DNA of 64,000 nt from Desulfobacterales bacterium (lineage in GTDB: Bacteria; Desulfobacterota; Desulfobacteria; Desulfobacterales; JAEINQ01), in NCBI GenBank assembly GCA_016342285.1, contig JAEINQ010000039.1, positions 1-64,000 of the forward strand. The letters run 5' to 3'. The position numbers and the translations under genes were made by a program. Below are positions 29,804 to 40,295 of this stretch, in pieces. How positions within the stretch are numbered: the stretch's first letter is position 1; every line of letters starts with the position of its first letter. The notes beneath the pieces were generated by a model, which ran no database searches, was not told where the DNA came from, and saw only the letters and a list, made by a program, of their open reading frames with translations.

Positions 29804-30745
29804 TTAATTCAATGCCATGGCCTTGAGGCAGCGATGCCGGTGGGCCGGTCCGAGCCCGGGGCTGATCCGGGTCCCCTGAAGACGAAGGCCGTAGGCTGTT
29901 CGTTGTCTTTCGGCCTGAAGCACGTGGTGGCATAAAATGGAAAGGCGCCGTTCGGGATTGGATTCGCGGACCCGCTGTAAGTCCAGCATCAGGGCGTCTC
30001 TGCTCGGCCCCACAAACGATTTGGTCAACAGGCCCTGGCCCCGGGAAAAAGCCTTCCAGGCGATGTGCTGAGGCGGGTCGCCGGGTTGATACGCCCGAAG
30101 GCCCTGGAAATCTTCGACTCCGGATTTTTCGCCGCTCTTGATTCGGCTGTCATCGGCTGTCGTTGCGGCCGACGTCATTTCCATGAAACCGACCACCGGT
30201 CGGGGGTAGACCAGGCAGGCCGCGGGAAGGGGGATCCGGGACCAGGCGCGGAAGAGCCCCAGGGGAAACCGCGTCCATATTCGCAGGTCGTCCGGCACCA
30301 GCATGCCGCGTCGGGTGGCCGGTACCCGCAGTCGTACCCATGCGTCGCGGTCCGCGGGCAGGTCGGTGAGGACGGTCGCATCCCGGTTCAGGGCGAAGGC
30401 CACAGCCGACCGCGGCCATTTGCCGGCATGGATGCGCAGGTCAAAAACGGCCGTGTCGCCGGCAAATACCGGCGTCGCGCCGGCCGAAAGAATTTCCAGG
30501 TCGGACAGGTTCCGATAGGTATGAAACAAGGAGATAAAGAGGATGCCGCCCAACAGGAAGGTCATCATGAAACCGAGGTTGTTGTGCTCGTTGAGCGAGC
30601 CCAGCAGCATGGCGCCCAGCACCGCCATGAAAAGCAGTCCGTGACGGGTGGGCAGAATAAAGATGCGTCGGCGCTTGAGCCGGTGTGGCAATGCCGCGGT
30701 ATGGGCCGTGGGGTGATTTGGAGCGGTCTGTGTTTGGGAATCCAT
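29804..30745 (-). CDS. DUF58 domain protein
   Basis: EDFQGLRAYQPGDPPQHIAWKAFSRGQGLLTK, DUF58 motif. Confidence 0.9.
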   Translation of the reverse strand: MDSQTQTAPNHPTAHTAALPHRLKRRRIFILPTRHGLLFMAVLGAMLLGSLNEHNNLGFMMTFLLGGILFISLFHTYRNLSDLEILSAGATPVFAGDTAVFDLRIHAGKWPRSAVAFALNRDATVLTDLPADRDAWVRLRVPATRRGMLVPDDLRIWTRFPLGLFRAWSRIPLPAACLVYPRPVVGFMEMTSAATTADDSRIKSGEKSGVEDFQGLRAYQPGDPPQHIAWKAFSRGQGLLTKSFVGPSRDALMLDLQRVRESNPERRLSILCHHVLQAERQRTAYGLRLQGTRISPGLGPAHRHRCLKAMALN

Positions 30746-30748
30746 GGG

Positions 30749-31663
30749 TCAGGGGACCGGTACTTTCAGCATCATCGCCGTGAGACGTTCCATGGGGATT
30801 TCCTGATAGTTTTCCCGCGATCGAAGCCGATGGCCGATCACCCAGGGAAGGACGATCTGAACGTCCTCGGGGATCACATGGCCCCTGCCATTAAGGTAGG
30901 CGCTGGATTTTGCGGCCCGAAGCAGGGCGATGCCTGCCCGGGGAGAAAGTCCGACGGCAAAATCCGAGGCGCTCCGGGTAAAATCCACCAGGTCCTGAAC
31001 ATAGTCCAACAGGGCGTCGGAGACGTGGACGCCGGGGATTTCCTCCTGGTATCGCTGCACATCATCGGGCTTGAGGCAGCAGGAAATACCGTCGATGGCG
31101 CGGCGGCTCTCGGTCTGTTTCAGCAGGGCCTTTTCGGCCTTACGGTCCGGGTACCCCATGGAGATCCGCATGAGGAACCGGTCCAGTTGGGATTCGGGCA
31201 GGGCAAAAGTACCCGACTGCTCCAGGGGATTCTGGGTGGCGATGACAAAAAAAGGCTGCTCCAGGGGGCGGGTTTTGCCCTCCACGGTGACTTGGCGTTC
31301 CTCCATGGCCTCCAGCAGGGCGCTTTGGGTCTTGGGGGTGGCCCGGTTGATTTCGTCGGCCAGCAGAACCTGGGTGAAGATCGGTCCTGGATGAAAGATG
31401 AAGTTTCCGGATTGTTGTTCGAAGACCGAAATTCCCAGAACGTCTCCGGGGAGCATATCGCTGGTGCATTGAATGCGGCGAAAGTTCAGGCCCAGGCATC
31501 GGGATAGCACCTTGGCCAAGGTGGTCTTGCCGATGCCGGGAAGATCTTCGATGAGAAGGTGTCCCTGGGCGAAAAGACAGGTCAGCGAAAGGCGGATCTG
31601 TTTTTTCTTTCCGAAAATGACCCGACTGATCTGGTCGACGAGGGATTCGAATTGGGGATCCAT
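30749..31663 (-). CDS. MoxR family AAA+ ATPase
   Basis: LIEDLPGIGKTTLAKVLSRCLGLNFRRIQCTSDMLPGDVLG...LLADEINRATPKTQSALLEAMEE. Confidence 0.95.
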   Translation of the reverse strand: MDPQFESLVDQISRVIFGKKKQIRLSLTCLFAQGHLLIEDLPGIGKTTLAKVLSRCLGLNFRRIQCTSDMLPGDVLGISVFEQQSGNFIFHPGPIFTQVLLADEINRATPKTQSALLEAMEERQVTVEGKTRPLEQPFFVIATQNPLEQSGTFALPESQLDRFLMRISMGYPDRKAEKALLKQTESRRAIDGISCCLKPDDVQRYQEEIPGVHVSDALLDYVQDLVDFTRSASDFAVGLSPRAGIALLRAAKSSAYLNGRGHVIPEDVQIVLPWVIGHRLRSRENYQEIPMERLTAMMLKVPVP

Positions 31664-32327
31664 GGCATTGGCCCTGTCAGCGGTGATGGCGCAGCCCTGT
31701 TTTTATGGCGATGCGTTTGACGCCCTATCGCAGGGTTGTCGCCCGATGGAATTCGCGTGAAAACGAGTTGGTGCCTATCCACGAATCGGTTTCTAAACGG
31801 ATGGGCACCCATCGATGTTTCCAATTCATAAATGTGAATTTTTGTCCAAGATCAAGAAAATCAAGCCATTGCGCGGAGGCGTAGCGAGCTACGCCGCACA
31901 AGCAATGGCGCCGATTGACGCCGAGACTTGTCCGCCCCTGGCGGATTGGGCAAAAAGGCCATTTATGGATGGAAATTAGCATCGGTGAAGGCCGGGGTCA
32001 ATACGGCGATGCCGGTTCCAAGCCGCGAGAAGGCACCCTTATGGCCCTGGCCGGCATCGTTTTACCCATATGAAACAGCGAAGAGCCTTTTTGTTGAAGC
32101 CCGCCAATCGCCGCCACAATTTGCGGCCGTGTGTATCATGATACGTCTCAATTGTTTCAAGATGCTTCGGGCGGTCAGTTGTCGGAGAAATTGGCACCCT
32201 GTCAACGGTACGGTCCTTGATTCTGGCATTAAACCACCACTTCAAGTGGTGGCCCGGAAGAGGCTCCGCTATCGCTATCGTCCCGGTGAAAACGATTATC
32301 GTGTTCTTTGTGGTTTCAATAGGTTTT

Positions 32328-32543
32328 CTATTTGCCTACCCAGACGGTGAAATCCTCTTCGGGAGAAACATTCACCACGCTCGACACACTGCATGCCAGC
32401 AGGGCCTGAACGCGTTTGAGCACTGCGCAGTTGGCGGCGCAGGCGGGCAGCAGTGGTCGGTTGGGACAGCGGCGACAGGGACTTTCGGAAAGATTGCCCA
32501 TGTCGAAATCGAACTTGGTGCCGGAAACGTTGAGTCTTGCCAT
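32328..32543 (-). CDS. Cys-rich small protein, unknown function
   Basis: Intact 71-aa ORF, GGGAGG upstream of ATG, 7 Cys. Confidence 0.5.
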   Translation of the reverse strand: MARLNVSGTKFDFDMGNLSESPCRRCPNRPLLPACAANCAVLKRVQALLACSVSSVVNVSPEEDFTVWVGK

Positions 32544-32968
32544 GTTGTCCTCCCGGGTTCAAAAATTGAGGGCGGCAGAGAGAACACCCGGATTTTATGG
32601 ATCGATCCCTTCGGGTGTCCTTTCGATTCAGTTCCGCCAAATGATCATAGCAAAAACAATGCCATCCGTTTCGAGATCTTAAAGCGGACGGGAACGGTGG
32701 TTGTGGATTCTGGAGAGGACGACAAGGGGAAAAGGGTGACGGTAATTTGGCGATTCCGTGAAAAAATTGCCGCTGCTCTTTGGCTATGCCGGGTTGATTG
32801 GTTTCCAACATACTGAAAACAGGGCCAAAGCGTGTTTTCCCAAGGCGTGGTATAAATTGTGCAAACACTTGGTTCCATATTGACTTAACCAATCCGGGGA
32901 AGCTCCCGGGGTGTTCAATACGTCGTAGGAATCCACGTCCTCTGGGCCAGGATTCTTTACAGGAGACC

Positions 32969-33739
32969 ATGGCCCTTAAAATTCCCGACTATTTCGCCAG
33001 TGTCCGACCCTTAGAAAACCGGATCAGCGGCCGTCACGGGACCGCTCCGGTCGCAGATGGGGCTTTTATCCGCCTGCTGACGCCGGGCGGTGATGTCGAA
33101 CCGGTCGAGGCTTCCGGTTGCACCGGACTGACCATTGCCGATTACCTGGCCCGTCCCGTGGCTTGCCCGGTGGTGCGTCTCAAATCGCCGGTGGCGGATT
33201 CGCAAACAGAGGCCCCTTTGACGGCGCCGGCGGAAGTCGTCGATGCCGGACCCGTTTTGCCCCAGGAAATCGGGGCGGGTGAAGATCCCGGGAAGATCGA
33301 CACCGAAACGCGCCAAGTCGAAGGGGTTGCCGTCACTGCCCCGGTTGACGACCCCCAAGACATTATCGACCGTTGCGTGGCAGGCGCTTCGCGGAAATAT
33401 CGCCTGCCCGAAGGGCTTCTTCGGGCCGTCATTCGGGCCGAATCCAATTTCGATCCCCAGGCGGTATCACCGGCCGGGGCCCGGGGGTTGATGCAACTGA
33501 TGCCGGCCACGGCAAAGGAGTTAGGGGTTGTCGATTCTTTTGACATCGAACAGAACATCGACGGCGGCGCAAGCTACCTGAGACAGATGCTCGACCGGTT
33601 TGGCGGCAGCCTGAAATCCGCTCTGGCCGCCTACAACGCCGGACCGGGAACGGTGGAGCGATACCGGGGTCGGGTCCCCTACGCCGAAACCGTTCGGTAC
33701 GTGGCCAGGGTTATGGCCGATGCCAGGCGGGCCGCCTGA
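32969..33739 (+). CDS. Lytic transglycosylase (Slt-type SLT domain)
   Basis: LLRAVIRAESNFDPQAVSPAGARGLMQLMPATAKELGV...SALAAYNAGPGTV. Confidence 0.95.
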   Translation: MALKIPDYFASVRPLENRISGRHGTAPVADGAFIRLLTPGGDVEPVEASGCTGLTIADYLARPVACPVVRLKSPVADSQTEAPLTAPAEVVDAGPVLPQEIGAGEDPGKIDTETRQVEGVAVTAPVDDPQDIIDRCVAGASRKYRLPEGLLRAVIRAESNFDPQAVSPAGARGLMQLMPATAKELGVVDSFDIEQNIDGGASYLRQMLDRFGGSLKSALAAYNAGPGTVERYRGRVPYAETVRYVARVMADARRAA

Positions 33740-33858
33740 CCCATGGGTGGGCACTGGAGCGCAACCATGATATTTAGCCACCAATTTGGCCCGCTTTTGA
33801 AATCCATGTCTGCTGGGCATTGATTTTTCCATGTTGTCCGGTTGTGCCGGAGGTTCCA

Positions 33859-34878
33859 ATGATTTCTGGTCGCATGTTGCTGAACCGTTTTCTTCATATG
33901 GTCGTTGTCGGGGCGGCCGTGTCCCTTCCGGTATCGGTTTGTATCGCTGACGGCCTGAAAAAAGTGCTTGTGGTTCACAGCTACCACGAAACCCAGGAGG
34001 GGCATGTGGTGGAGATGACCGCCGGCATCGAAGAGGCCCTGCGTGGCAGCGGTGCAAGGACTCATTATTTCCATATGGACACCAAGCGACACACCGACCC
34101 GGCCTGGAAGCGCGAGGTCGGTGCCCAGGCCGCACGGCTGGCCGCTTCCCTGGGGCCGGACCTAGTGATCACCATGGATGACAATGCCCAGCAGTTTTTT
34201 GCCCGGGATTTTGCAGCAAAGCCCGGATCGCCAGTGGTTGTTTTCGGCGGGGTCAATGCCGATCCGGCCGTTTACGGATTTCCGACCCCAAACGTCACCG
34301 GGGTCATCGAACGACCCAACATTCGGGAAAGCATCGAGCTGCTTCAAAAAATCGTGCCCGGTATTCGGAAAATGGTGATGCTCACGGACAAGTCTCCCAC
34401 CACCGACGCCTTTATCACCTATTGTCGTAGCCTCGACCTGCCGGTGACCGTGGTGGCGTATGAGCAACCCCGGACCCTGGATGAATGGAAAGGGACTGTC
34501 GATGCGTACAGGGGCCGGGTGGATGCATTTGGGGTCTATGTGATCCGGACCGTTCGATACAGCGATTCCGATCCGAGGGATGTTCCGGAAAAGGACCTGG
34601 TGGCATTTTTAACGGAGCACAGCCGGTTGCCGACGGTCGGTTTTTTCGATACCACCGCCCGATCGGGTTTGCTATGTGGTATCAGCGTATCCATGAAGGA
34701 GCAGGGGTATGCCGCGGGCCGGATCGCCCGGGGAATTCTGGCGGGTCGTCTTCCCGGAGACTTTCCCGTACGGCCGACCTCAAACGGTCGGATTCAGCTT
34801 AACCTGGTCACCGCTGAAACGCTCGGCATCATGATTCCTTATCAAATCATCCGCAACGCGGTGGAGGTGGTGAAGTAG
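33859..34878 (+). CDS. ABC-transporter substrate-binding-like protein (periplasmic sensor component)
   Basis: Signal peptide; KVLVVHSYHETQEGHV...VVFGGVNADPAVYGFPTPNVTGVIERPNI; directly upstream of a histidine kinase. Confidence 0.85.
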   Translation: MISGRMLLNRFLHMVVVGAAVSLPVSVCIADGLKKVLVVHSYHETQEGHVVEMTAGIEEALRGSGARTHYFHMDTKRHTDPAWKREVGAQAARLAASLGPDLVITMDDNAQQFFARDFAAKPGSPVVVFGGVNADPAVYGFPTPNVTGVIERPNIRESIELLQKIVPGIRKMVMLTDKSPTTDAFITYCRSLDLPVTVVAYEQPRTLDEWKGTVDAYRGRVDAFGVYVIRTVRYSDSDPRDVPEKDLVAFLTEHSRLPTVGFFDTTARSGLLCGISVSMKEQGYAAGRIARGILAGRLPGDFPVRPTSNGRIQLNLVTAETLGIMIPYQIIRNAVEVVK

Positions 34879-34880
34879 AC

Positions 34881-37808
34881 ATGCGCCTCGGTATTCGGGA
34901 AAAATTGCTCATCCCTATCATTGCGATCGTGCTCGCCGGCATGGCCAGCATCATTCTCTATTTCTATTTCAGCTCCACCCGGGCCATTCAGCAGGCCGCC
35001 AGCAACGGCCTGGTCAGGGAGGTCGATCTTTCCGTCAAACTGATGGACGATTGGATGGCGGCCCGCAAGCAGGACATGACCACCTGGAGCGCCCAGCAGG
35101 TTCTGGTGGAGGCCCTCAGCGAAACCGGTTACTATGGCCGAAGCGCCCGATTGGGGGCTGTCGACTACCTCCGGGGCCTCAACCGCGGTTACGGTTACTA
35201 TGACCTTCTCTTTATCGCCGATTTGGCCGGAAGACCGGTGGCGGCTTCCCGTGACCTGGGCAAGAAAGATTTCGACATTGCCAACCGAAGCTATTTTCAA
35301 AAGGCCAAGGCCGGAAAGCTGGTGGTGTCTGACATCATCATTGGCCAGGATCATGGCCTGAAAGTGTTTGTCGTTTCAGTCCCTGTTCGAAAGGACGGCC
35401 GGGTGGTGGGTGTGCTGACCGGCGGGGTCAAACTGGCGATGTTGAGCGACCTTTTTGTGGGCGGGTTCAGGTTGGGGCGGGACGGCTATGCTTTTCTGGC
35501 CGCCGGCGATGGCCGGATCATCACCCGCTCCAGTGAAATTCACCCCTCCCTGGACGCTCTTGACCGGTTCGATTTTGGCCGTAAAATGCTGTCTGAAGGC
35601 CGAGGCGTCGCCATCTACAGTATGGACGGCATCAAGCTCATTTCGAGCTACGGACGGATGCAGCAGGTGCCGTGGCTGTTTGTGGCCACCCAGTCCCTGG
35701 ACGAAGCGTTTGCACCGTCGCTGAGAACCGGCACCTACAGCGTGGTCACGGGGCTGGCGATTTTATTGGTCGTTTCCCTGGTCATCGGTTTCCTGTTTCG
35801 CCGTACCGTCTATACCCCCATCAACGAGATGTTGCGGGTGATGGGGCACGTGGAGCAGGGGGAGTTGTACCGGCGGGCCAAAAGCGGTGGGGGCGGGGAT
35901 GAGATCGGCAAACTGACGACGGCGTTTAATACCATGATCGGTCGGCTGGAAAAGACCGTCAACGATCTGACCAGCGAAGTGGCGGTGCGTCGAGGCGCCG
36001 AGACCGCCCTGGCCGAAAATCGGGACAACCTGGAAAAGCTCGTGGGCGAGCGAACCCTGGAATTGGAAAATGAGGTTTCGGTGCGATGGCGGGCCGAAAT
36101 GAGCCTTCGTTCCAGCGAGGCCCGGCTGCGTCGGCAAACCGAAACCCTCCGGGCGTTGGCCCGCCAGAAACCTTTGTTTTCAGGCGATTTAAAAGCGGCC
36201 CTGCCGGTCATCATCGAGGCGGCCGCACGGACAATGGGCGTTTCCAACGCCAGTGTCTGGTTGTTCGAAAAACTCAAGGTCGGGCTGGCCTGTGTCGAGT
36301 GCTATCCCCCGGACCCGGGTTCGGGCGAAGAGGTCCGGTGTGTTCAGCCCCCGGACGATTACCTGGAAAAGCTGGAGATGGATCGCGTATGGTCGGCCTC
36401 CGACGCTCGCTGCCAGGGATCCCACTTCCGTCGTTGCGGGAAGGCGCCTTCGGCATCGAGTGATCGTGCGTTTCTTGAGGCGGCCATCATGCTGGGCGGC
36501 AAACTCAAGGGGGTGGTCTCCTTCAAGCATGACGGGCCGGATCGGGAATGGAAGATTGACGAGCAGAATTTTGCCACCTCCATTGCCGATTTTGTATCCC
36601 TGGCCCTGGAAACCTTTGAGCGGCTTCAGGCGGAAAAGGCGAAAAAAAACCTGGAGATCCGATTGCACCGGTCGGAAAAGATGGAGGCCATCGGTACCCT
36701 GGCCGGCGGGGTCGCCCACGATCTCAACAATATCCTTTCCGGTATCGTCAGCTATCCCGAATTGCTCCTCATGCAGCTGCCCGAAGACAGTCCCCTGGCC
36801 AAGCCGCTCCGGACGATCCGGGAGTCCGGCGAAAAGGCGGCCGCTATCGTTCAGGATCTGCTGACCCTGGCCCGGCGGGGGGTTTCGGTGACCGAAGTCG
36901 TCAGCCTCAACGACATTATCGAAAAATATCTGAAAAGCCCGGAGTTCGATCGGCTGATGGTTTACCATCCCGAGGTGATCGTCAATGTGAGCCTGGCGCC
37001 GGACCTGATGGACATCGCCGGCTCTCCGGTCCATCTGTCCAAAACCATCATGAACCTGGTTGCCAATGCCTCGGAAGCCATGCCCACGGGGGGCGAGCTT
37101 TCCTTAAAGACCGAAAACCGGTACGTGGACCAGCCGATTCGAGGCTACGACAATGTGGAAGAAGGCGATTATGTGGTGGTGACCGTTTTAGACAGTGGCG
37201 TGGGGATCCTCGAAAAGGACCTGGGCCGGATTTTCGAACCGTTTTTTACCAAGAAGAAAATGGGCAGAAGCGGCACCGGCCTGGGTATGGCGGTGGTTTG
37301 GGGGACGGTCAAGGACCATAACGGGTATATCGATTTTCAAAGCCGGGAAGGGGCCGGAACCCTTTTTACCCTCTATTTCCCCGTGACGCGCCAGGTCCGG
37401 AACGACATTTCCATGCCCGTTTCGTCGGAAAGACTGCGCGGCAACGGCGAGACCATCCTCGTGGTGGACGACATTGCCGAACAGCGGGAAATCGCCCATT
37501 CCATTCTGAATCTGCTGGGTTACCGGGTCGATACCGTTGCCAGTGGTGAGGCTGCGGTGGCTTATCTGAACGAGAAATCCGCGGACCTGCTGGTTCTGGA
37601 TATGATCATGGATCCGGGGATGGACGGCCTGGATACCTTCAGGGCGGTGGTTCGTGCGCATCCGGGGCAGCGATCCATCATCACCAGCGGCTTTTCCGAA
37701 ACCGACCGCATCAAGGAAGCCCTTCGGCTGGGTGTGTCCCAATACCTCAAGAAACCCTACGTGATCGAAAATTTCGGTACGGCCGTCCGCAACGCGCTGT
37801 CGTCTTGA
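34881..37808 (+). CDS. Hybrid sensor histidine kinase (Cache, HAMP, GAF, HisKA, HATPase, REC)
   Basis: GTLAGGVAHDLNNILSGIVSYPELL; GTGLGMAVVWGTVKDHNGYIDF; C-terminal REC LVVDDIAEQREIA. Confidence 0.95.
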   Translation: MRLGIREKLLIPIIAIVLAGMASIILYFYFSSTRAIQQAASNGLVREVDLSVKLMDDWMAARKQDMTTWSAQQVLVEALSETGYYGRSARLGAVDYLRGLNRGYGYYDLLFIADLAGRPVAASRDLGKKDFDIANRSYFQKAKAGKLVVSDIIIGQDHGLKVFVVSVPVRKDGRVVGVLTGGVKLAMLSDLFVGGFRLGRDGYAFLAAGDGRIITRSSEIHPSLDALDRFDFGRKMLSEGRGVAIYSMDGIKLISSYGRMQQVPWLFVATQSLDEAFAPSLRTGTYSVVTGLAILLVVSLVIGFLFRRTVYTPINEMLRVMGHVEQGELYRRAKSGGGGDEIGKLTTAFNTMIGRLEKTVNDLTSEVAVRRGAETALAENRDNLEKLVGERTLELENEVSVRWRAEMSLRSSEARLRRQTETLRALARQKPLFSGDLKAALPVIIEAAARTMGVSNASVWLFEKLKVGLACVECYPPDPGSGEEVRCVQPPDDYLEKLEMDRVWSASDARCQGSHFRRCGKAPSASSDRAFLEAAIMLGGKLKGVVSFKHDGPDREWKIDEQNFATSIADFVSLALETFERLQAEKAKKNLEIRLHRSEKMEAIGTLAGGVAHDLNNILSGIVSYPELLLMQLPEDSPLAKPLRTIRESGEKAAAIVQDLLTLARRGVSVTEVVSLNDIIEKYLKSPEFDRLMVYHPEVIVNVSLAPDLMDIAGSPVHLSKTIMNLVANASEAMPTGGELSLKTENRYVDQPIRGYDNVEEGDYVVVTVLDSGVGILEKDLGRIFEPFFTKKKMGRSGTGLGMAVVWGTVKDHNGYIDFQSREGAGTLFTLYFPVTRQVRNDISMPVSSERLRGNGETILVVDDIAEQREIAHSILNLLGYRVDTVASGEAAVAYLNEKSADLLVLDMIMDPGMDGLDTFRAVVRAHPGQRSIITSGFSETDRIKEALRLGVSQYLKKPYVIENFGTAVRNALSS

Positions 37809-37983
37809 ATCGACATATTCTTTACAATGTTTTAAACAGCGGCCCAACACCTGGATTTACCCTCTCCCCCGGGTTTCGATGAGATCCCTTGCCCTTCCAG
37901 GCCGATTTGGCTAATATCCATAGGCGTGGATGCTTTGCCATTCGCGCCATGCGATCAAACCCGAATCGACTATTCGAGGTGCC

Positions 37984-38661
37984 ATGCGGATTCTTCTCAT
38001 CGAAGACGACCTTAAAATCGCCCAGTTTATCGTCAAGGGGATGCGTGCGGCCGGATTTGCCACAGATCACGCAACCGATGGTGAAGACGGCCTTCACCTG
38101 GCCCTGACCGAACCCTACGATGCGGCCATCATCGACATCATGTTGCCCGGCCGGGACGGCCTCTCCGTCATCGAAACCCTGAGACGGGAGAAAATCCACA
38201 CGCCGGTGATCATTCTCAGCGCCCGGGGCGCCATTGACGATCGGGTCCGGGGCCTTCAGACCGGCAGCGACGACTACCTGACCAAGCCCTTCGCGTTTTC
38301 GGAGTTGCTGGCCCGGGTCCAGGCCCTGATCCGTCGTTCCAGCGGTGCTTCGGAACCGACGCGGCTGTCGGCCGGCGACCTCTCCATGAACCTGATCACC
38401 CGGGAAGTGGTCAGGGCCGGCCAGCGGATTGAACTCCAACCCCTGGAGTTTTCCCTGCTCGAATACCTGTTGCGAAACGCCGGCCGGGTGGTCTCCAAGA
38501 CCATGATCATGGAACATGTCTGGAACTACAACTTTGATCCCCAGACCAATGTGGTGGAAGCCCGGATCAGCCGCCTGCGCGACAAGGTGGACCGGGACTT
38601 CGATCCCCGGTTGATTCACACGGTGCGCGGGGTGGGATATGTCCTTCGAGAATCCGCCTAA
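37984..38661 (+). CDS. OmpR-family response regulator
   Basis: MRILLIEDDLKIAQFIVKGM...AIIDIMLPGRDGLSVIETL...VWNYNFDPQTNVVEARISRLRDKVD. Confidence 0.96.
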   Translation: MRILLIEDDLKIAQFIVKGMRAAGFATDHATDGEDGLHLALTEPYDAAIIDIMLPGRDGLSVIETLRREKIHTPVIILSARGAIDDRVRGLQTGSDDYLTKPFAFSELLARVQALIRRSSGASEPTRLSAGDLSMNLITREVVRAGQRIELQPLEFSLLEYLLRNAGRVVSKTMIMEHVWNYNFDPQTNVVEARISRLRDKVDRDFDPRLIHTVRGVGYVLRESA

Positions 38662-40069
38662 GCTCCACCATACCCTGGCCTTTCGACTGACCCTGTGGTA
38701 CGCGGGCATCTTCACCCTGGCTTCCGGCGTGGCGTTTTTCTTCTTCTACCTGCTGATCACATCGGTGATCCGCGAGCAAACCGACCAGGAACTGTTGGGC
38801 AAGGTGAGCGACCTTTCCGCGGTCATGGCTGTTCGAGGCATTGACGGCGTGCGCCGGGTTACCGTGATAGAGGCCCAGGCCGCCGGGGAGAAGAAAATCT
38901 TCTTCAGGCTCCTCTACCGGTCCGGCCAGGTCTTTTCATCGTCGAATATGGCCCACTGGCAAAATATCGGCGTCAGTGCCGACGCGGTGCGCCATTTGCT
39001 GGAACGGGGCGGGCACGTCTTTGAAACCGTCTCCATTGCCCAGCGGCCCCATCCGGTGCGAACGGTCTATGGGTTCATCGGGCAGGGGGTCATCCTCCAG
39101 ATGGGGCAGTCCCTGGAAAACTACGCCCGGCTGGTGGCCGTGTTTAGGACCATGTTTTTCTTCACCATGGCCGGGATTCTCGTGGTTGCCGCCATCATCG
39201 GCTGGTTCATGGCTCGAAGGGCCATGGGCGGCGTATGGACGGTGATCCGTACGGCCCGACGGATTTCCCAGGGCGCGCTGCATGAACGAGTGCCGGTCCA
39301 CCCCCGGAAGGATGAAATCGACCAACTCGCCCTGACCTTTAATCGCATGCTGGATCGCATCGAAGGGCTGGTGTCGGGGATTCAGGAGATGAGCGACAAT
39401 ATCGCCCATGATCTGAGAAGCCCGGTCACACGCATCCGCGGACTGGCCGAAGTGACGCTGACCACCGGCCGGTCGAAAGAAGAATTCGAGCAGATGGCCG
39501 CCTCCACCATCGAGGACTGTGACCGTTTGCTGGACATGATCAACACCATGCTCCTGATTTCACGGACCGAAGCCGGCGTGGAAAGATTCGACTCGGCCCC
39601 CGTGGACCTGGCTGCCGTGGCCTGCGACGCCTGCGATCTGTTCGGGCCCATGGCCGAAGACGGCGGCATCGAACTCGATTGGAACGCCTGTCCGTCATGC
39701 ATCGTTTCCGGCGATGTCGCCATGCTCCAGCGCATGATTGCCAACCTGCTGGACAATGCCATCAAGTACACCGCGTCCCCCGGCCGGGTGACGGTCCGGC
39801 TGGACTGCGACCCGGCCGGACAGACCCGGCTGACCGTGGGGGATACCGGCCATGGCATTGACCGGCGGGATCTGCCGCACATTTTCGAGCGGTTTTTCCG
39901 CTGTGACCAGAGTCGGTCCCGGGCCGGCACCGGTCTGGGGTTGAGCCTGGCCCGGGCCGTGGCCCGGGCCCACGGCGGGGATATTACCGTGACCAGTACC
40001 CCGGGCATGGGGAGTACCTTTACCGTTTCCCTTCCCGCCGGTCGGCCCCTGCTGCCGCCGGCGAAATGA
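38639..40069 (+). CDS. Sensor histidine kinase (HAMP, HisKA, HATPase); overlaps the response regulator
   Basis: DNIAHDLRSPVTRIRGLAEV; LLDNAIKYT; FFRCDQSRSRAGTGLGLSLARAVARAHGG. Confidence 0.96.
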   Translation: MSFENPPKLHHTLAFRLTLWYAGIFTLASGVAFFFFYLLITSVIREQTDQELLGKVSDLSAVMAVRGIDGVRRVTVIEAQAAGEKKIFFRLLYRSGQVFSSSNMAHWQNIGVSADAVRHLLERGGHVFETVSIAQRPHPVRTVYGFIGQGVILQMGQSLENYARLVAVFRTMFFFTMAGILVVAAIIGWFMARRAMGGVWTVIRTARRISQGALHERVPVHPRKDEIDQLALTFNRMLDRIEGLVSGIQEMSDNIAHDLRSPVTRIRGLAEVTLTTGRSKEEFEQMAASTIEDCDRLLDMINTMLLISRTEAGVERFDSAPVDLAAVACDACDLFGPMAEDGGIELDWNACPSCIVSGDVAMLQRMIANLLDNAIKYTASPGRVTVRLDCDPAGQTRLTVGDTGHGIDRRDLPHIFERFFRCDQSRSRAGTGLGLSLARAVARAHGGDITVTSTPGMGSTFTVSLPAGRPLLPPAK

Positions 40070-40295
40070 CACCCCCCGAGCTCAAATCCCACCTCACGGC
40101 GACTGTGACCGAATGGTAATGTTGTCGTCATCTTCTGGTCAGTTTCCTGCCATATAGTCCTTTCATCGAAGCCATGCATGCAATTGGCCCCCGGCATCCA
40201 CACCCGATTGGTGTGGTCAACGTCGCTTGGTTATGCCGAGGCCCCTTTGCTGCACGTGACCCAAGTGAAGGAGCAAACCAATGAGGAGGTATCCC

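Noticed and set aside
27835-31663. moxR / DUF58 / transglutaminase cluster as a novel system
   Set aside because: A widespread conserved operon type; reported as ordinary features only.
32296-32970. 224-aa minus-strand ORF
   Set aside because: Overlaps the better-supported 71-aa ORF (with ribosome-binding site) in another frame and includes the dispersed repeat; likely spurious.
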